From Crenalkalicoccus roseus (GTDB lineage: Bacteria; Pseudomonadota; Alphaproteobacteria; Acetobacterales; Acetobacteraceae): a stretch of DNA of 64,000 nucleotides. The stretch is taken from contig NZ_SJDM01000004.1 of assembly GCF_004761865.1 (NCBI RefSeq), forward strand, positions 124,001 to 188,000. The letters run 5' to 3'. How positions within the stretch are numbered: the stretch's first letter is position 1; every line of letters starts with the position of its first letter. This document shows positions 25,404-36,022 of the stretch, one piece after another. The notes beneath the pieces were generated by a model. That model made no database searches, was not told the origin of the DNA, and worked only from the letters and a program-made list of their open reading frames with translations. A program made the position numbers and the translations under genes.

Positions 25404-26687
25404 CTAGTTGAACACCGGCACCACGAGCTGGCCCGGCAGCCATAGCGCCAGGATCGGGAAGAACATCACCAGCAGCAGCACGCAGCCATCCGCCAGCAGG
25501 AAGGGCGAGGAGCCCCAGATCACCTCGTGCAGTGGCACCCGCGTGGTGCCTGCGACGGCGAACAGGTTGAGCCCCACGGGCGGGATGATGACCCCCATCT
25601 CCATCGCCAACGCCACCAGGATGGCGAGGTAGATGGGATCTATGCCGAGCGCCATGGCGATCGGGAAGAACAGCGGCACCGTCAGCACCACGATGGCGAT
25701 GCCGGAGAGGAACATGGACAGGAACAGCAGGATCGGCATCAGCACCGCCAGGAAGCCGAGCGGCGAGAGGCCGAGATTGCCGGCCCATTGCGTCAGGTGC
25801 TGCGCCCAGCCCTGGTTGGCGAGCACGAACTGGAACACGCCGACGCAGCCGAGCAGGAAGATGATCACCGCGGTCAGGTTGAGCGAGCGCTGCGTCACCG
25901 CCACCAGATCCGCCAGGAAGGCACGCCGCCGGGCGATCGCACCATAGATGAGGGCATAGCCGCAGGCGGCGGCGCCGGCCTCGGTCGGGGTGAACAGGCC
26001 GCCATAGAGACCGCCCAGGATGAGCACCGGCATCAACAGCGCGGGCCAGGCCTCCTTCGTCGCGTCCAGGAGCGCGCGCCAGCGGAACTCTCCCGAGGGC
26101 AGCTTCAGGTAGAGGGCGAAGAAGACGAGCGCCACCGCGTTGCCGAGGGCGAGCAGCAGCCCTGGCACCACGCCGGCGAAGAACAGCGAGACGATCGAGG
26201 TCTCCGTCATCACCCCATACAGGATCAGGGTGATGCTCGGCGGAATCAGGATGGCGATGCCGCCGCCCGAAGCGATCAGCCCGGCGGCGAGCCAGGCGGG
26301 ATAGCCGCGCCGGCGCATCTCGGGATAGGCAATCACGCCCATGGCTGCCGCCATGGCGGTGCTGGAGCCGGAAATGGCCCCGAAGATGATCGCGGCGAGC
26401 AGAGTGGCGAAGCCGAAGCCGCCCGGCACCCAGCCGATGAGCGCGTCGGCGAAGCGAAACAGCCGGTCTATCAGGCCGGTGCGCTCCATCAGGAAGCCGG
26501 CGTAGATGAAGAACGGCACCGCCATCAGCGTGTACTTGCTGACGAAGTTGAAGAAGGAGCGGAACACCGTCGCTTCGCTCAGCAGCGGATCCTGCATGAT
26601 GAAGAGCAGGCTCGCACCGGCCAGCACGATGCCGATCGGCAGGCCGAGGGCGAGCAGCACGATGAAGGAGCCGGTCAGGATCGCCAT
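25404..26687 (-). CDS. dctM: TRAP transporter large permease
   Basis: A 427-residue inner-membrane protein with about twelve hydrophobic helices, the ion-coupled translocation subunit of a TRAP transporter. It shows the family segments PFFIYAGFLMERTGLIDRLF, FGAISGSSTAMAAAMGVIAY and VIIPPVGLNLFAVAGTTRVP. TRAP systems import carboxylates and related acids using the sodium gradient. It is the last gene of dctP-dctQ-dctM; the gap to dctQ is 74 bases. Confidence 0.95.
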   Translation of the reverse strand: MAILTGSFIVLLALGLPIGIVLAGASLLFIMQDPLLSEATVFRSFFNFVSKYTLMAVPFFIYAGFLMERTGLIDRLFRFADALIGWVPGGFGFATLLAAIIFGAISGSSTAMAAAMGVIAYPEMRRRGYPAWLAAGLIASGGGIAILIPPSITLILYGVMTETSIVSLFFAGVVPGLLLALGNAVALVFFALYLKLPSGEFRWRALLDATKEAWPALLMPVLILGGLYGGLFTPTEAGAAACGYALIYGAIARRRAFLADLVAVTQRSLNLTAVIIFLLGCVGVFQFVLANQGWAQHLTQWAGNLGLSPLGFLAVLMPILLFLSMFLSGIAIVVLTVPLFFPIAMALGIDPIYLAILVALAMEMGVIIPPVGLNLFAVAGTTRVPLHEVIWGSSPFLLADGCVLLLVMFFPILALWLPGQLVVPVFN

Positions 26688-26761
26688 GCCCTCATTTCCC
26701 CCTGCGGTGCCGGCGCGCCCGCCGGGCCGCGATGCCTCCTCGCCATGCCAGCCGGCTCATG

Positions 26762-27310
26762 TCAGAGCTCGAAATCGTCGTGCGGCGTATCCCAGGGGAA
26801 CGGGTCTCGTCCCGTCAGGGCCAGGAGGAAGTCGCGGTAGAACTGGAACAGCAGCGTCACCCCGAGCGACGCGATGCCGACCAGCAGCACGTACTGGAAC
26901 GGCCAGAGCGGGATGATCATGCTCTCGGTCATGCGGCCGATCCGCATCGTGCGCTCCGCCGCGGGCAGGCCCCACCAGATGAAGGCCAGGGCGAACAGCG
27001 CGCCCAGCAGGCTCGCCGCGGCGCGCACGGCGAAGGCGAACCGCACCCGTCCCGACCGCATCAGCCATTCCGGCAGGACGGTGACGGCGAGATGGGTGCG
27101 CTGGGCCTGCGCGGTGCCGAAGTAGAGGAAGGTCGCCGCGATCAGGAAGTAGGTGACCGCGTCCTGGCCCCAGTAGAAGGTCTGCCCGAACAGGTAGCGG
27201 CGGAAGATCTCGATGACGGCGAGCAGCGTCGCGCAGAACAGCGTCACCGCGGCGAGGGTGCCGAAGATCCGGTCCTGCAGGAACCGCCAGCCGCGGTAGA
27301 GTTGGTTCAT
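26762..27310 (-). CDS. dctQ: TRAP transporter small permease
   Basis: A 182-residue inner-membrane protein with four predicted helices (for example IFGTLAAVTLFCATLLAVIE and FQYVLLVGIASLGVTLLFQF) and the DctQ-family segment RRYLFGQTFYWGQDAVTYFL. It stabilises and completes the TRAP translocation complex with the large permease. It lies 77 bases downstream of dctP. Confidence 0.92.
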   Translation of the reverse strand: MNQLYRGWRFLQDRIFGTLAAVTLFCATLLAVIEIFRRYLFGQTFYWGQDAVTYFLIAATFLYFGTAQAQRTHLAVTVLPEWLMRSGRVRFAFAVRAAASLLGALFALAFIWWGLPAAERTMRIGRMTESMIIPLWPFQYVLLVGIASLGVTLLFQFYRDFLLALTGRDPFPWDTPHDDFEL

Positions 27311-27387
27311 GCCTCCTCCGCCACGATCGGAGCCATGGGGGCGGAGGGGGCGCAGGCCCCCGTCCGCTCTTCCAGCCGGCCCTCACC

Positions 27388-28527
27388 TCAGGAGCGCTGG
27401 AAATGCCCTGCCAGGGTGGTGCAGTCGGTCTGCTCGATCCAGGAGGAGCCGAGCGGATGCGCCTGCGAGGCGGCCCGCGCCTCCTCGATGAACCGGTCCA
27501 CCCATTTGTGCGCGTCCCGCGGGGTGTTCGCCTTCACCCAGCGCGTCGTCGCATCCCCTAGCGCCTCGGCAAGCCGCTGCCGCTCCTCCTCGGTGAGGAC
27601 GTAGATGCCCGGCCGGCCCGGATCCTCCGTGCGGTACTGGGCGAGCAGCCGCTGGTCGTTGCACCAGTTGAGCTGCTTCGACAGCGGGATCACCTCCTCC
27701 ACGATCAGCTTGCGCAAGGCCTCGCGTGTCGGCTCGTTCAAGCGGCCCCACCACCGCCGGCTCACCCCGACCCAGTAGTAGTCGCCGACGATGCCGTTGA
27801 TGCCGGCCACCGTGTAGAAGGGCGCCTGGTCGCGCGTGACGTTGAAGCCGCCGAGGCTGGTGAGCAGCCCATCGATCACCCCGGTCTGTATCGCCGGAGG
27901 CACGTCGCCGAAGGCCATTACCACCGGGGAGGCGCCCCAGGCCTCCAGCATGGCGTTCTCCGCCGGGCCCATGCTGCGAATCTTCTTGCCGCGGAAATCC
28001 TCCGGGGAGACCAGCCGCTGCCGCGCCCCGACGCCCATGAACATGCTGAGATGCGCGGTGCCGAGCACCTCGATGCCGTGCAGGTCGGCGAAGCGCTGGC
28101 GCAGCATCTTTATGGTCTCGAAATTGTCGAGCTGTTCCATCGCTCCCGGCGTGGTCAGCAGCATCGGGCCCGCGACCACGTTCATCCAGCGGTCCACGGA
28201 GGCGGTCTTGCCGAACTGGCCCCAGGCCATCTCCAGATTGCCCTCGGCCATCGCCTCCACCGCCTCGGGAATCGTGTAGAGCGCCCCGGCGTGATAGACG
28301 CGCAGCTCGCTGCCCGGGATCACTTCCGGCAGCCGCCTGCGGAAGAATTCCTGCGCGAGGGCCGCCGGATGCGGCGGCGGCGAATGGTCTGCGGCCAGCC
28401 GGATCACCACCGGCCGCAATTGCTGCGCGCGCGCCACATGCACCCGCGGCAGCCCGCCGGCCATCAGGCCGACGCCGGCCGCGACGGCGCCAAGGAAGGA
28501 TCGCCTCCTGGTCGGAGATCGCGTCAT
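27388..28527 (-). CDS. dctP: TRAP transporter substrate-binding protein, Tat-type signal
   Basis: A 379-residue periplasmic binding protein of the DctP family. The N-terminus has RRRSFLGAVAAGVGLMAGG, a twin-arginine motif, ending near VHVARAQQ. The mature part shows FFRRRLPEVIPGSELRVYHA, EAMAEGNLEMAWGQ and FRGKKIRSMGPAENAMLEAW, where the family arginine that grips a substrate carboxylate usually lies. The ATG at 28527 is preferred because GGGAGGCACGAC precedes it. The ligand cannot be inferred; two palindromes upstream may be regulatory. Confidence 0.92.
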   Translation of the reverse strand: MTRSPTRRRSFLGAVAAGVGLMAGGLPRVHVARAQQLRPVVIRLAADHSPPPHPAALAQEFFRRRLPEVIPGSELRVYHAGALYTIPEAVEAMAEGNLEMAWGQFGKTASVDRWMNVVAGPMLLTTPGAMEQLDNFETIKMLRQRFADLHGIEVLGTAHLSMFMGVGARQRLVSPEDFRGKKIRSMGPAENAMLEAWGASPVVMAFGDVPPAIQTGVIDGLLTSLGGFNVTRDQAPFYTVAGINGIVGDYYWVGVSRRWWGRLNEPTREALRKLIVEEVIPLSKQLNWCNDQRLLAQYRTEDPGRPGIYVLTEEERQRLAEALGDATTRWVKANTPRDAHKWVDRFIEEARAASQAHPLGSSWIEQTDCTTLAGHFQRS

Positions 28528-28616
28528 GTCGTGCCTCCCGGATCGCGGCATTCGCCGCTTCGTTCTTCTTTTTCAGGCAGGCCGGAGCCGTGGCTGCGGA
28601 GCTGCGGCATCCGGCC

Positions 28617-28645
28617 CCGGCGGCAACATAATCCGTCGCCGCCGG
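28617..28645. promoter_or_regulatory. Inverted repeat upstream of dctP
   Basis: CCGGCGGC (28617-28624) and GCCGCCGG (28638-28645) form a perfect 8-base stem around AACATAATCCGTC, the most AT-rich part of this gap. It lies 90-119 bases before the dctP start, so it could be an operator or a structured leader. Confidence 0.35.
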
Positions 28646-28663
28646 CACGTCACCCCGCGCGCG

Positions 28664-28689
28664 GCGGCACTTGCGAAATAGTGTGCCGC
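28664..28689. promoter_or_regulatory. Second inverted repeat upstream of dctP
   Basis: GCGGCAC (28664-28670) and GTGCCGC (28683-28689) are perfect inverted repeats around TTGCGAAATAGT, extended imperfectly by flanking CGCGCG tracts. It lies between the MBL-hydrolase stop and dctP. A terminator for the upstream genes or a regulator site for the TRAP operon are both possible. Confidence 0.35.
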
Positions 28690-28726
28690 GCCGCGCGCGA
28701 TGCTGCGGCGCAATACGTCCGCCGCC

Positions 28727-29548
28727 TCAGGGCGCGGGCATGGACCGGCTCCAGCGCAGGTACCGCTCCACCGACCGCATCAGCGCCGCCTTGCCGCCGT
28801 GCGGGATCTCGCGCTCGTGGAAGGCGCCGTAGATCGCCTCGAATTCCAGCGGTGCGAGCCGCGCCGCCATGCCCTCCACCACCTCGGGCGGCAGCGGGAT
28901 CAGGCAGGGATAGCTGCGCATGAAGCCGAGATGCTTCCGGTCCGGCAGCACCTGCAGGATGTCGCCCGAGAGCAGCGCGCCGCGCTCCTCTGCGCCGCCC
29001 TGCCAGTGCGCGACGGTGCCGCCGGCGAAATGCCCGCCGAGACGGTGCAGCGTGACCCCGGGCAGCACCTCCTGCGCCTCGCCCTCCCAGAAGCGCAGCA
29101 CGGCGGGGTCGTCGCGCATGACATGCGCGCGGTCCGCCGCGTGCAGCCAGACGGGGCAGCCGAAGGCGCGGCCCCATTCCACCATCGTCGTGTAGTAGTG
29201 CGGATGCGAGATGGCGATGCCGGCCAGGCCACCGAGCGCGCGCAGCACCGCCTCCGTCGCCGCGTCGAGCAGCGCCACGCAGTCCCACAGCAGGTTGCCC
29301 GCCGGCGTGCGCAGCAGCAGCGCGCGCTGGCCGATGGCGAAGGCGGGGAAGGTGAGCAGCGCGAGCAGGTCAGGGCCCAGCGCCCGCCAGCCATTGGTAT
29401 GGGTCTGGCGCAGGCGATCGAGCGTGGTCCAGCCCTGGCCGGTGGCAGGAACGAATTGCCGCTCGTCCTCGCAGATCGGGCAGGCGGGTGGCGGCGCCTC
29501 CGTCTCGGCGAATTGCGTGCCGCAGGCGGTGCAGAGGAAGCAGGGCAT
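28727..29548 (-). CDS. MBL-fold hydrolase with an N-terminal zinc-knuckle
   Basis: A 273-residue protein. The first residues (MPCFLCTACGTQFAETEAPP, then ACPIC) form a rubredoxin-like Cys4 knuckle. The rest resembles the metallo-beta-lactamase fold: ISHPHYYTTMVEWG at the position of HxHxDH, then LGGHFAGGTVAHW, LLSGDIL and GAFHEREI as further potential metal ligands. The usual Asp-His of HxHxDH is missing, so at most part of the di-metal centre remains. The ATG at 29548 is chosen since it begins the knuckle; the frame upstream runs antiphase through folC. It follows folC by 35 bases. Confidence 0.75.
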   Translation of the reverse strand: MPCFLCTACGTQFAETEAPPPACPICEDERQFVPATGQGWTTLDRLRQTHTNGWRALGPDLLALLTFPAFAIGQRALLLRTPAGNLLWDCVALLDAATEAVLRALGGLAGIAISHPHYYTTMVEWGRAFGCPVWLHAADRAHVMRDDPAVLRFWEGEAQEVLPGVTLHRLGGHFAGGTVAHWQGGAEERGALLSGDILQVLPDRKHLGFMRSYPCLIPLPPEVVEGMAARLAPLEFEAIYGAFHEREIPHGGKAALMRSVERYLRWSRSMPAP

Positions 29549-29583
29549 GGCGGCGCGAGTCTCGGCCTGCGCGCCTTCCGCCG

Positions 29584-30870
29584 TCAACCGACACCGTCCG
29601 CCTTCAGCACCTCGCCCGCGAGGTACAGGCTGCCGCAGATCAGCACCCGCGCCGGCGGCCCTTCCCGCGGCAGCGCCGCCAGCGCCCCGGCCACGTTTGG
29701 TCCCGGCCGTGCCGCCCCGCCGCTGGCGGCGCGGATCGCCTCCACCGGCATCGCCAGGTGCTGGCCGGGCTCCGCCACCGCCCAGAGCGTGTCGGCGAGC
29801 GGCAGCAGGGGGCGCAGGAATTCCGCCGCGCCCTTGCCCTGCTTCATGCCGACCAGCAGGTGCAGCGGCCGCCCGGGCTCCGCCTCCCGCCAGGCGGCGC
29901 AGTGCGCCGCAAGGGCAAGGCCCGCGCCGGGATTGTGGCCTCCGTCCAGCCAGAGCTCCCATCCGGGCGGCAGGCCCGCCGCGAGCCGCCCGGCCAGGCG
30001 CTGCAGCCGCGCCGGCCATTCCGCCCGCACGAGCCCCGCCGCGATGGCCGCGCCATCCAGCCAGGGCGGGTTCCAGGCGCGCAGCGCGGCGATGGCGATG
30101 CCGGCATTGTCGGCCTGGTGCGCGCCGGGAAGGGAGGGAAGGGGCAGGTCGAGCGCGCCCTCCGCATCGGCATAGCGCAACCCACCCGCGCGCGGCGTCA
30201 CGCTCCAGGCCTCGCCGCGCGCGAGCAGCGGCGCGCCGAGCGACCGTGCCCGCTCCGCGATCACCGCCAGCGCCTCCGGCTGCTGCGCGCCGGTGGCGCA
30301 GGGCACGCCGGGCTTGAGGATGCCGGCCTTCTCGGCGGCGATGCGCGCCAGGGTGTCGCCGAGGAAGTCCATGTGGTCCATGGAGATGCTGGTGATCGCG
30401 GTCGCCGCCGGCCGTGCCACCACATTGGTCGCGTCCAGCCGGCCGCCGAGCCCGACCTCCAGCACCAGCAGGTCGGCGGGGACGCGGCTGAACAGCAGCA
30501 GGGCAGCGGCGGTGGTGATCTCGAACACGGTGATCGGCGCGCCGGCATTCGCCCGCTCCACCTCCTCCAGGGCCGCCGCCAGCGCCTCCTCCTCTACCAG
30601 CGTGCCGGCGAGGCGGATGCGCTCGTGGAAGCGCACCAGGTGCGGAGACGTGTAGGCGTGCACGCGCCGCCCGGCCGCCTCGGCGATGGCGCGCAGGAAG
30701 GCGCAGGTGGAGCCCTTGCCGTTGGTGCCCGCCACATGCACCACGGGCGGCAGGCGCCGCTCCGGATGGCCGAGCGCGGCGAGGCAGCGCTCCATCCGGC
30801 CGAGGCTGAGGTCGATCAGCCTCGGATGCAGGGCGTGCAGGCGATCTATGATGGCTTCGGAACGGGGCAT
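29584..30870 (-). CDS. folC: Bifunctional folylpolyglutamate / dihydrofolate synthase
   Basis: Adds glutamate to dihydropteroate and to folates. The 428-residue Mur-ligase-type enzyme has the P-loop region VVHVAGTNGKGSTCAFL, the SPHLVRFHERIRLAG and GLGGRLDATNVV signatures and the DGGHNPGAGLALAAH C-terminal motif. The ATG at 30870 (MPRSEAIIDRLHALHPRLID) is favoured over a start 31 codons upstream. It follows accD, the usual neighbour, across a repeat-bearing gap. Confidence 0.95.
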   Translation of the reverse strand: MPRSEAIIDRLHALHPRLIDLSLGRMERCLAALGHPERRLPPVVHVAGTNGKGSTCAFLRAIAEAAGRRVHAYTSPHLVRFHERIRLAGTLVEEEALAAALEEVERANAGAPITVFEITTAAALLLFSRVPADLLVLEVGLGGRLDATNVVARPAATAITSISMDHMDFLGDTLARIAAEKAGILKPGVPCATGAQQPEALAVIAERARSLGAPLLARGEAWSVTPRAGGLRYADAEGALDLPLPSLPGAHQADNAGIAIAALRAWNPPWLDGAAIAAGLVRAEWPARLQRLAGRLAAGLPPGWELWLDGGHNPGAGLALAAHCAAWREAEPGRPLHLLVGMKQGKGAAEFLRPLLPLADTLWAVAEPGQHLAMPVEAIRAASGGAARPGPNVAGALAALPREGPPARVLICGSLYLAGEVLKADGVG

Positions 30871-30969
30871 GGCCTTGCCGGGGTCGCGCCCCGGCCGCAA
30901 GGGAAGCGCCTTGATCGCGGGGGGCTGGAAGCAGCCGAAAGCGTAACCCCGCTCCACGAACAAGGGGCC

Positions 30970-31051
30970 GGAGCCGTTTCCGCGATCACGGCCGGGTGGG
31001 AAACGGCTCCAGGGCCGTTGCCGCGCGCATGGCCGGGCGGAAGCGGCTCTA
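30970..31051. repeat. Tandem pair of inverted-repeat units between accD and folC
   Basis: The first unit has a perfect 12-base stem, GGAGCCGTTTCC (30970-30981) and GGAAACGGCTCC (30999-31010), with a 17-base loop. A diverged second unit, about 41 bases, follows at once (GGCCGTTGCCGCG to AAGCGGCTCTA) and overlaps the accD stop codon. It may terminate, attenuate or stabilise the accD-folC transcript. Confidence 0.6.
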
Positions 31052-31972
31052 GGCCTGCGCGCCGGCGGGCGCCGGAGGCGGCAGGGCCGGGACGGGCTCG
31101 CCCTCCGCGACCTCCGCCGCCGCCTCGGGCATGCGCAGCAGGCCGATCAGGCGGGCGAGGGTGGCACGCATCTCGCTTCGCCTCACCACCATGTCGAGGA
31201 TGCCGTGCTCCAGCAGGTACTCGGCGCGCTGGAAGCCCTCGGGGAGCTTCTCGCGCACCGTCTGCTCGATCACGCGCGCGCCGGCGAAGCCGATCAGCGC
31301 CCCAGGTTCGGCAAGCTGGAGGTCGCCGAGCATGGCGAAGCTCGCCGTCACCCCGCCCGTGGTCGGGTCGCAGAGCACGACGATGAAGGGCAGCCCCGCC
31401 TCCTTCACCATGCGCGTGGCGATGACGGTGCGCGGCATCTGCATCAGGCTGATCGCGCCCTCCTGCATCCGCGCCCCGCCCGAGGCGGTGAAGACGATCA
31501 GCGGCGCGTCCTGCAGCACGGCGAGCTTCGCCGCCGTGACCAGCGCCTCCCCCACCCCGGCGCCCATGGAGCCGCCGAGGAAGGAGAATTCGAAGGCCGC
31601 GATGACGGCGCGGTGACCCTCGATGGCCCCGTGCGCCACCATCACCGCGTCCTCCTGCCCGGCCCGCGCCTGCGCCTCCTTCAGCCGGTCGGCATAGCGG
31701 CGCTGGTCGCGGAAGCGCAGCGGGTCCATCGGCGCCTTGGGCAGCTCGATCCGCTGCCAGCCGGGATCGAAGGTGATGTCCAGCCGCTGCTTCGCACCGA
31801 TGCGCAGATGGTGGCCGCAATGCGGGCAGACATGCAGCGCGCGCTCGAGGTCGCGGTGGAAGATCATCTGCTCGCAGGCGGGGCATTTGTGCCAGAGGTT
31901 GTCCGGCACCTCGCGGGGGCCGCCGAAGAGCGTCTTGATCTTCGGCAGCGCCCATTCGCTGATCCAGTTCAT
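31049..31972 (-). CDS. accD: Acetyl-CoA carboxylase carboxyltransferase beta subunit
   Basis: Transfers the carboxyl group from biotin to acetyl-CoA in the first step of fatty-acid synthesis, working with AccA. The 307-residue product has the N-terminal zinc ribbon (CPACEQMIFHRDLERALHVC, then PHCG), the acetyl-CoA site FTASGGARMQEG and the region DPTTGGVTASFAML. The ATG at 31972 gives MNWISEWALPKIKTLFG, the family start. A proline-rich C-terminal tail follows the core. Confidence 0.96.
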   Translation of the reverse strand: MNWISEWALPKIKTLFGGPREVPDNLWHKCPACEQMIFHRDLERALHVCPHCGHHLRIGAKQRLDITFDPGWQRIELPKAPMDPLRFRDQRRYADRLKEAQARAGQEDAVMVAHGAIEGHRAVIAAFEFSFLGGSMGAGVGEALVTAAKLAVLQDAPLIVFTASGGARMQEGAISLMQMPRTVIATRMVKEAGLPFIVVLCDPTTGGVTASFAMLGDLQLAEPGALIGFAGARVIEQTVREKLPEGFQRAEYLLEHGILDMVVRRSEMRATLARLIGLLRMPEAAAEVAEGEPVPALPPPAPAGAQA

Positions 31973-32088
31973 GCGCGCATCCTGCCCCGCGGGGCGTGAC
32001 CGGGGCCGCGGCGGGGGTGGCGGCAGAGTAGAAGGCGGCGGGACGGGACGCAAGGCCCCGCATGCGCGCGGGGAGGGGCGGCCGCGGC

Positions 32089-32981
32089 TCAGCCCGCCTG
32101 GCGCGCCCCCCTGACCGCCAGGGCGAGGCCCCGCACCTGGTCGAGCACCTGCCGGGACGTGTCGGGCCGTGCCCGCCCCTGCTCGTCCAGGGAGGCGGCG
32201 AGCGTGTCCACCAGCGCCGTGCCCACCACCGCGCCGTCGGCGAGGCGCGCCGCCTCGGCCGCCTGCTGCGGCGTGCGGATGCCGAAGCCGATCGCCAGCG
32301 GCAGGCCGGTGTGGCGGCGGATGCGCGGAATCGCCGCCGCCAGCGCCTCCCGCGTCGCGCTGCGGGTGCCGGTGATGCCGGTGATCGAGACGTAGTAGAC
32401 GAAGCCGCTGGTGGCGGCGAGCACGCGCGGCAGCCGCGCCTCGTCCGTGGTCGGCGCCACCAGGCGGATCAGGTCGAGGCCCGCCGCCTTCGCATGCGGC
32501 TCGATCTCGTCCGCCTCCTCGGGCGGCACGTCCACCACGATCAGCCCGTCCACCCCCGCCGCCGCCGCATCGGCGCAGAAGCGCGCCACGCCATAGGCGA
32601 AGATCGGGTTGTAGTAGCCCATCAGCACCACCGGGGTGGCGGCGTCGCCGGCGCGGAACTCGCGCACCATGCCGAGCACGCCGGCGAGCGTCGCCCCCGC
32701 CTTCAGCGCCCGCAGCGCGGCGCGCTGGATGGAGGGGCCATCCGCCATCGGGTCGGTGAAGGGCACGCCGATCTCGATCACGTCCGCCCCCGCCTCCGGC
32801 AGGCCGCGCAGGATGGCGAGGGAGGTCTCCCGGTCCGGGTCGTAGGCCTGCAGGTAGGTGACCAGCGCGCCGCGCCCCTCGCGCTGCAGCGCGGCGAAGC
32901 GGGCGGCGATGCGGCCCGCCGGCGCGGTGGGGCCCGCGCCCCGCTCTCCGGAGGCCTGCGGCGCTCCGCGATCGGGCCGGC

Positions 32982-32985
<4 letters not shown>
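32089..32985 (-). CDS. trpA: Tryptophan synthase alpha subunit
   Basis: Cleaves indole-3-glycerol phosphate to indole, which passes to TrpB. The 298-residue TIM barrel has the catalytic residues in [18 protein letters not shown], the phosphate-binding VVGTALVD and [12 protein letters not shown], and [12 protein letters not shown]. The GTG at 32985 overlaps the trpB stop (GTGA), so production is coupled to its partner. The N-terminus has about 25 extra residues before the barrel. Confidence 0.96.
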
Positions 32986-34199
<1,214 letters not shown>

Positions 34200-34279
34200 G
34201 ATGGTTCCCCGGTTGCCGGGCTGACATAGCGCCGGAGCGCCGGGGCGGGTAGGGTGGCCGCTCCCGGACCGGAGGCGGC

Positions 34280-34924
34280 TCAGCCGGGAAGGCCCCGCGC
34301 CGCGGCGACGAAGGCGCGGATCAGCGCCGGGTCCTTCACGCCCCGCGCCCGCTCCACGCCCGAGGACACGTCCACCCCCGGCGCGCCGCTCATCCGCAGC
34401 GCCTCGGCGACGTTTCCGGGCGTGAGCCCGCCGGCCAGCAGCCAGGGGCGGGGAATGGCGCGGCCGGCGGTGAGCGACCAGTCGAAGGCCGCGGCGTTGC
34501 CGCCGGGCAGCGCGGCCCCCGGCGGCGGCCGGGCGTCGAGCAGGAAGCGGTCCACCGCCGGCGCATAGGCGGCGAGCGCCTCCAGATCCTCCGGCGCCGC
34601 GACGCCGATCGCCTTCATCACCGGCCTGCCGAAGCGGGCGCGGAGGACGGCGCAGCGGGCCGGCTCCTCGGTGCCGTGGAGCTGGATCAGGTCGAGCGGC
34701 AGCGCCGCCAGGACCTCCGCGACCGTCGCCTCGGCCGGGTCCACGAACAGCCCGACGCGCAGCGGCCCGCCCGGATGCCGCGCCGAGAGCGCCGCCGCCT
34801 GCGCCGGCGTCACCGCGCGCGGGGAGGGGGGGTAGAAGACGAAGCCGAGCATGTCGGCCCCGGCCGCCACCGCCGCGTCGAAGGAAGCGGCGTCGTTGAC
34901 GCCGCAGATCTTCACGGTGGTCAT
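34280..34924 (-). CDS. trpF: Phosphoribosylanthranilate isomerase
   Basis: Third step of tryptophan synthesis. The 214-residue TIM barrel begins [20 protein letters not shown], with the catalytic Cys in KICG, and includes [21 protein letters not shown] and [20 protein letters not shown] at the phosphate site and C-terminus. Its ATG overlaps the pyrF stop as ATGA. The 80 bases to trpB hold a small hairpin only. Confidence 0.96.
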   Translation of the reverse strand: MTTVKICGVNDAASFDAAVAAGADMLGFVFYPPSPRAVTPAQAAALSARHPGGPLRVGLFVDPAEATVAEVLAALPLDLIQLHGTEEPARCAVLRARFGRPVMKAIGVAAPEDLEALAAYAPAVDRFLLDARPPPGAALPGGNAAAFDWSLTAGRAIPRPWLLAGGLTPGNVAEALRMSGAPGVDVSSGVERARGVKDPALIRAFVAAARGLPG

Positions 34925-35646
34925 CCGGCGATCCCGGCGGCGATCGCCGCCGCCGCCGCCGCCGGATCCGCCGCGCCGGTGACCGGCCGCCCGAGCACGA
35001 TCCAGTCGGCCCCGGCCGCCAGCGCCTCGGCCGGGGTGGCGGTGCGGGCCTGGTCGCCGGCGGCGCTGCCCGCCGGCCGCACGCCCGGCACCACCAGGAA
35101 GGGGGCCGGGCCGAATTCCGCGCGCAGCGGCGCCACCTCCCGCGGCGAGCAGACCAGCCCGTCCGCCCCGGCGGCGAGGGCGAGGCGGGCCAGCCGCAAC
35201 ACCTGCGCCACCGGCGCGTCGGCGACGCCGGTGGCCGCCAGCGCGGCGGAGTCGAGGCTGGTCAGCACCGTCACCGCGAGCAGGGCCGGGCGCCGCCCGC
35301 CCGCCCGCTCCGCCGCCTCCCGCGCCGCCTCCAGCATGGCGGCGCCGCCCGCGGCATGCAGGGTGAGCATGGCCGGGCCGAGCGGCGACAGGGCGCGCAC
35401 CGCGCCGGCCACGGTGTTCGGAATGTCGTGCAGCTTCAGGTCGAGGAAGACGGGGGCGCGCGCGCCGATGCGGCGCACCGCCTCCGGCCCCGCCGCGCCG
35501 AACAGTTCGAGCCCGACCTTCAGCAGGCCGCAGCGGGGCGCCAGCGCCTCCGCCAGGCGCTCCGCCCGGGAGAGGTCGGCGGTGTCGAGCGCCGCGACGA
35601 TCCGCGCCGCGGCGCTTCGCGGGCGTTCCAGGAGGAGGGCGGCCAT
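34921..35646 (-). CDS. pyrF: Orotidine 5'-phosphate decarboxylase
   Basis: Last step of UMP synthesis. The 241-residue barrel has the catalytic KxxD motif in [26 protein letters not shown] with the first catalytic Lys, and [16 protein letters not shown]. The ATG at 35646 gives [20 protein letters not shown]; the longer in-frame start is rejected as Arg/Ser-rich. It links lapA and trpF on the same strand. Confidence 0.95.
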   Translation of the reverse strand: MAALLLERPRSAAARIVAALDTADLSRAERLAEALAPRCGLLKVGLELFGAAGPEAVRRIGARAPVFLDLKLHDIPNTVAGAVRALSPLGPAMLTLHAAGGAAMLEAAREAAERAGGRRPALLAVTVLTSLDSAALAATGVADAPVAQVLRLARLALAAGADGLVCSPREVAPLRAEFGPAPFLVVPGVRPAGSAAGDQARTATPAEALAAGADWIVLGRPVTGAADPAAAAAAIAAGIAG

Positions 35647-35674
35647 CGGTGGGGCGCGCCTGGCGGCACCCGCC

Positions 35675-36022
35675 TCAGGCCGCCGGGCGGTGCAGGCGCA
35701 CGACGCCCGTGCCGGCGCCGGCGACCGGCGGCACCGGCCCGACCTCGCGCGCGGTGCGGGCGCGGAGATCGGCAAGCTCCGCCTCCAGCACCCGCGCCGC
35801 CTCCTCGAGCCGCCGCGCCCGGCGGCGGTACTGCAGCGCGCCGAGCCAGGCGACTAGCGCCCCGAACAGGAAGGCGAGCGCGCCGAAGACCAGCATCGCC
35901 ACGGAGAGCGGCACCACCCAGGCGACATCGAAGGGCCAGAGGCCGAGCGCCACCTCCTGCCGGTTGGACAGGCCGAACAGGATCAGCACCACGAGCAGGG
36001 GGAGCAGCAGCAGCCAGCGCAT
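35675..36022 (-). CDS. LapA-domain membrane protein
   Basis: A 115-residue protein of the LapA (DUF1049) type. Two membrane helices ([19 protein letters not shown] and [20 protein letters not shown]) flank the conserved [13 protein letters not shown], and a cytoplasmic coiled coil follows ([20 protein letters not shown]). Homologues help lipopolysaccharide assembly in enterobacteria. Its start codon shares one base with the ihfB stop (TGATG), so it is read as an ihfB partner. Confidence 0.8.
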   Translation of the reverse strand: MRWLLLLPLLVVLILFGLSNRQEVALGLWPFDVAWVVPLSVAMLVFGALAFLFGALVAWLGALQYRRRARRLEEAARVLEAELADLRARTAREVGPVPPVAGAGTGVVRLHRPAA

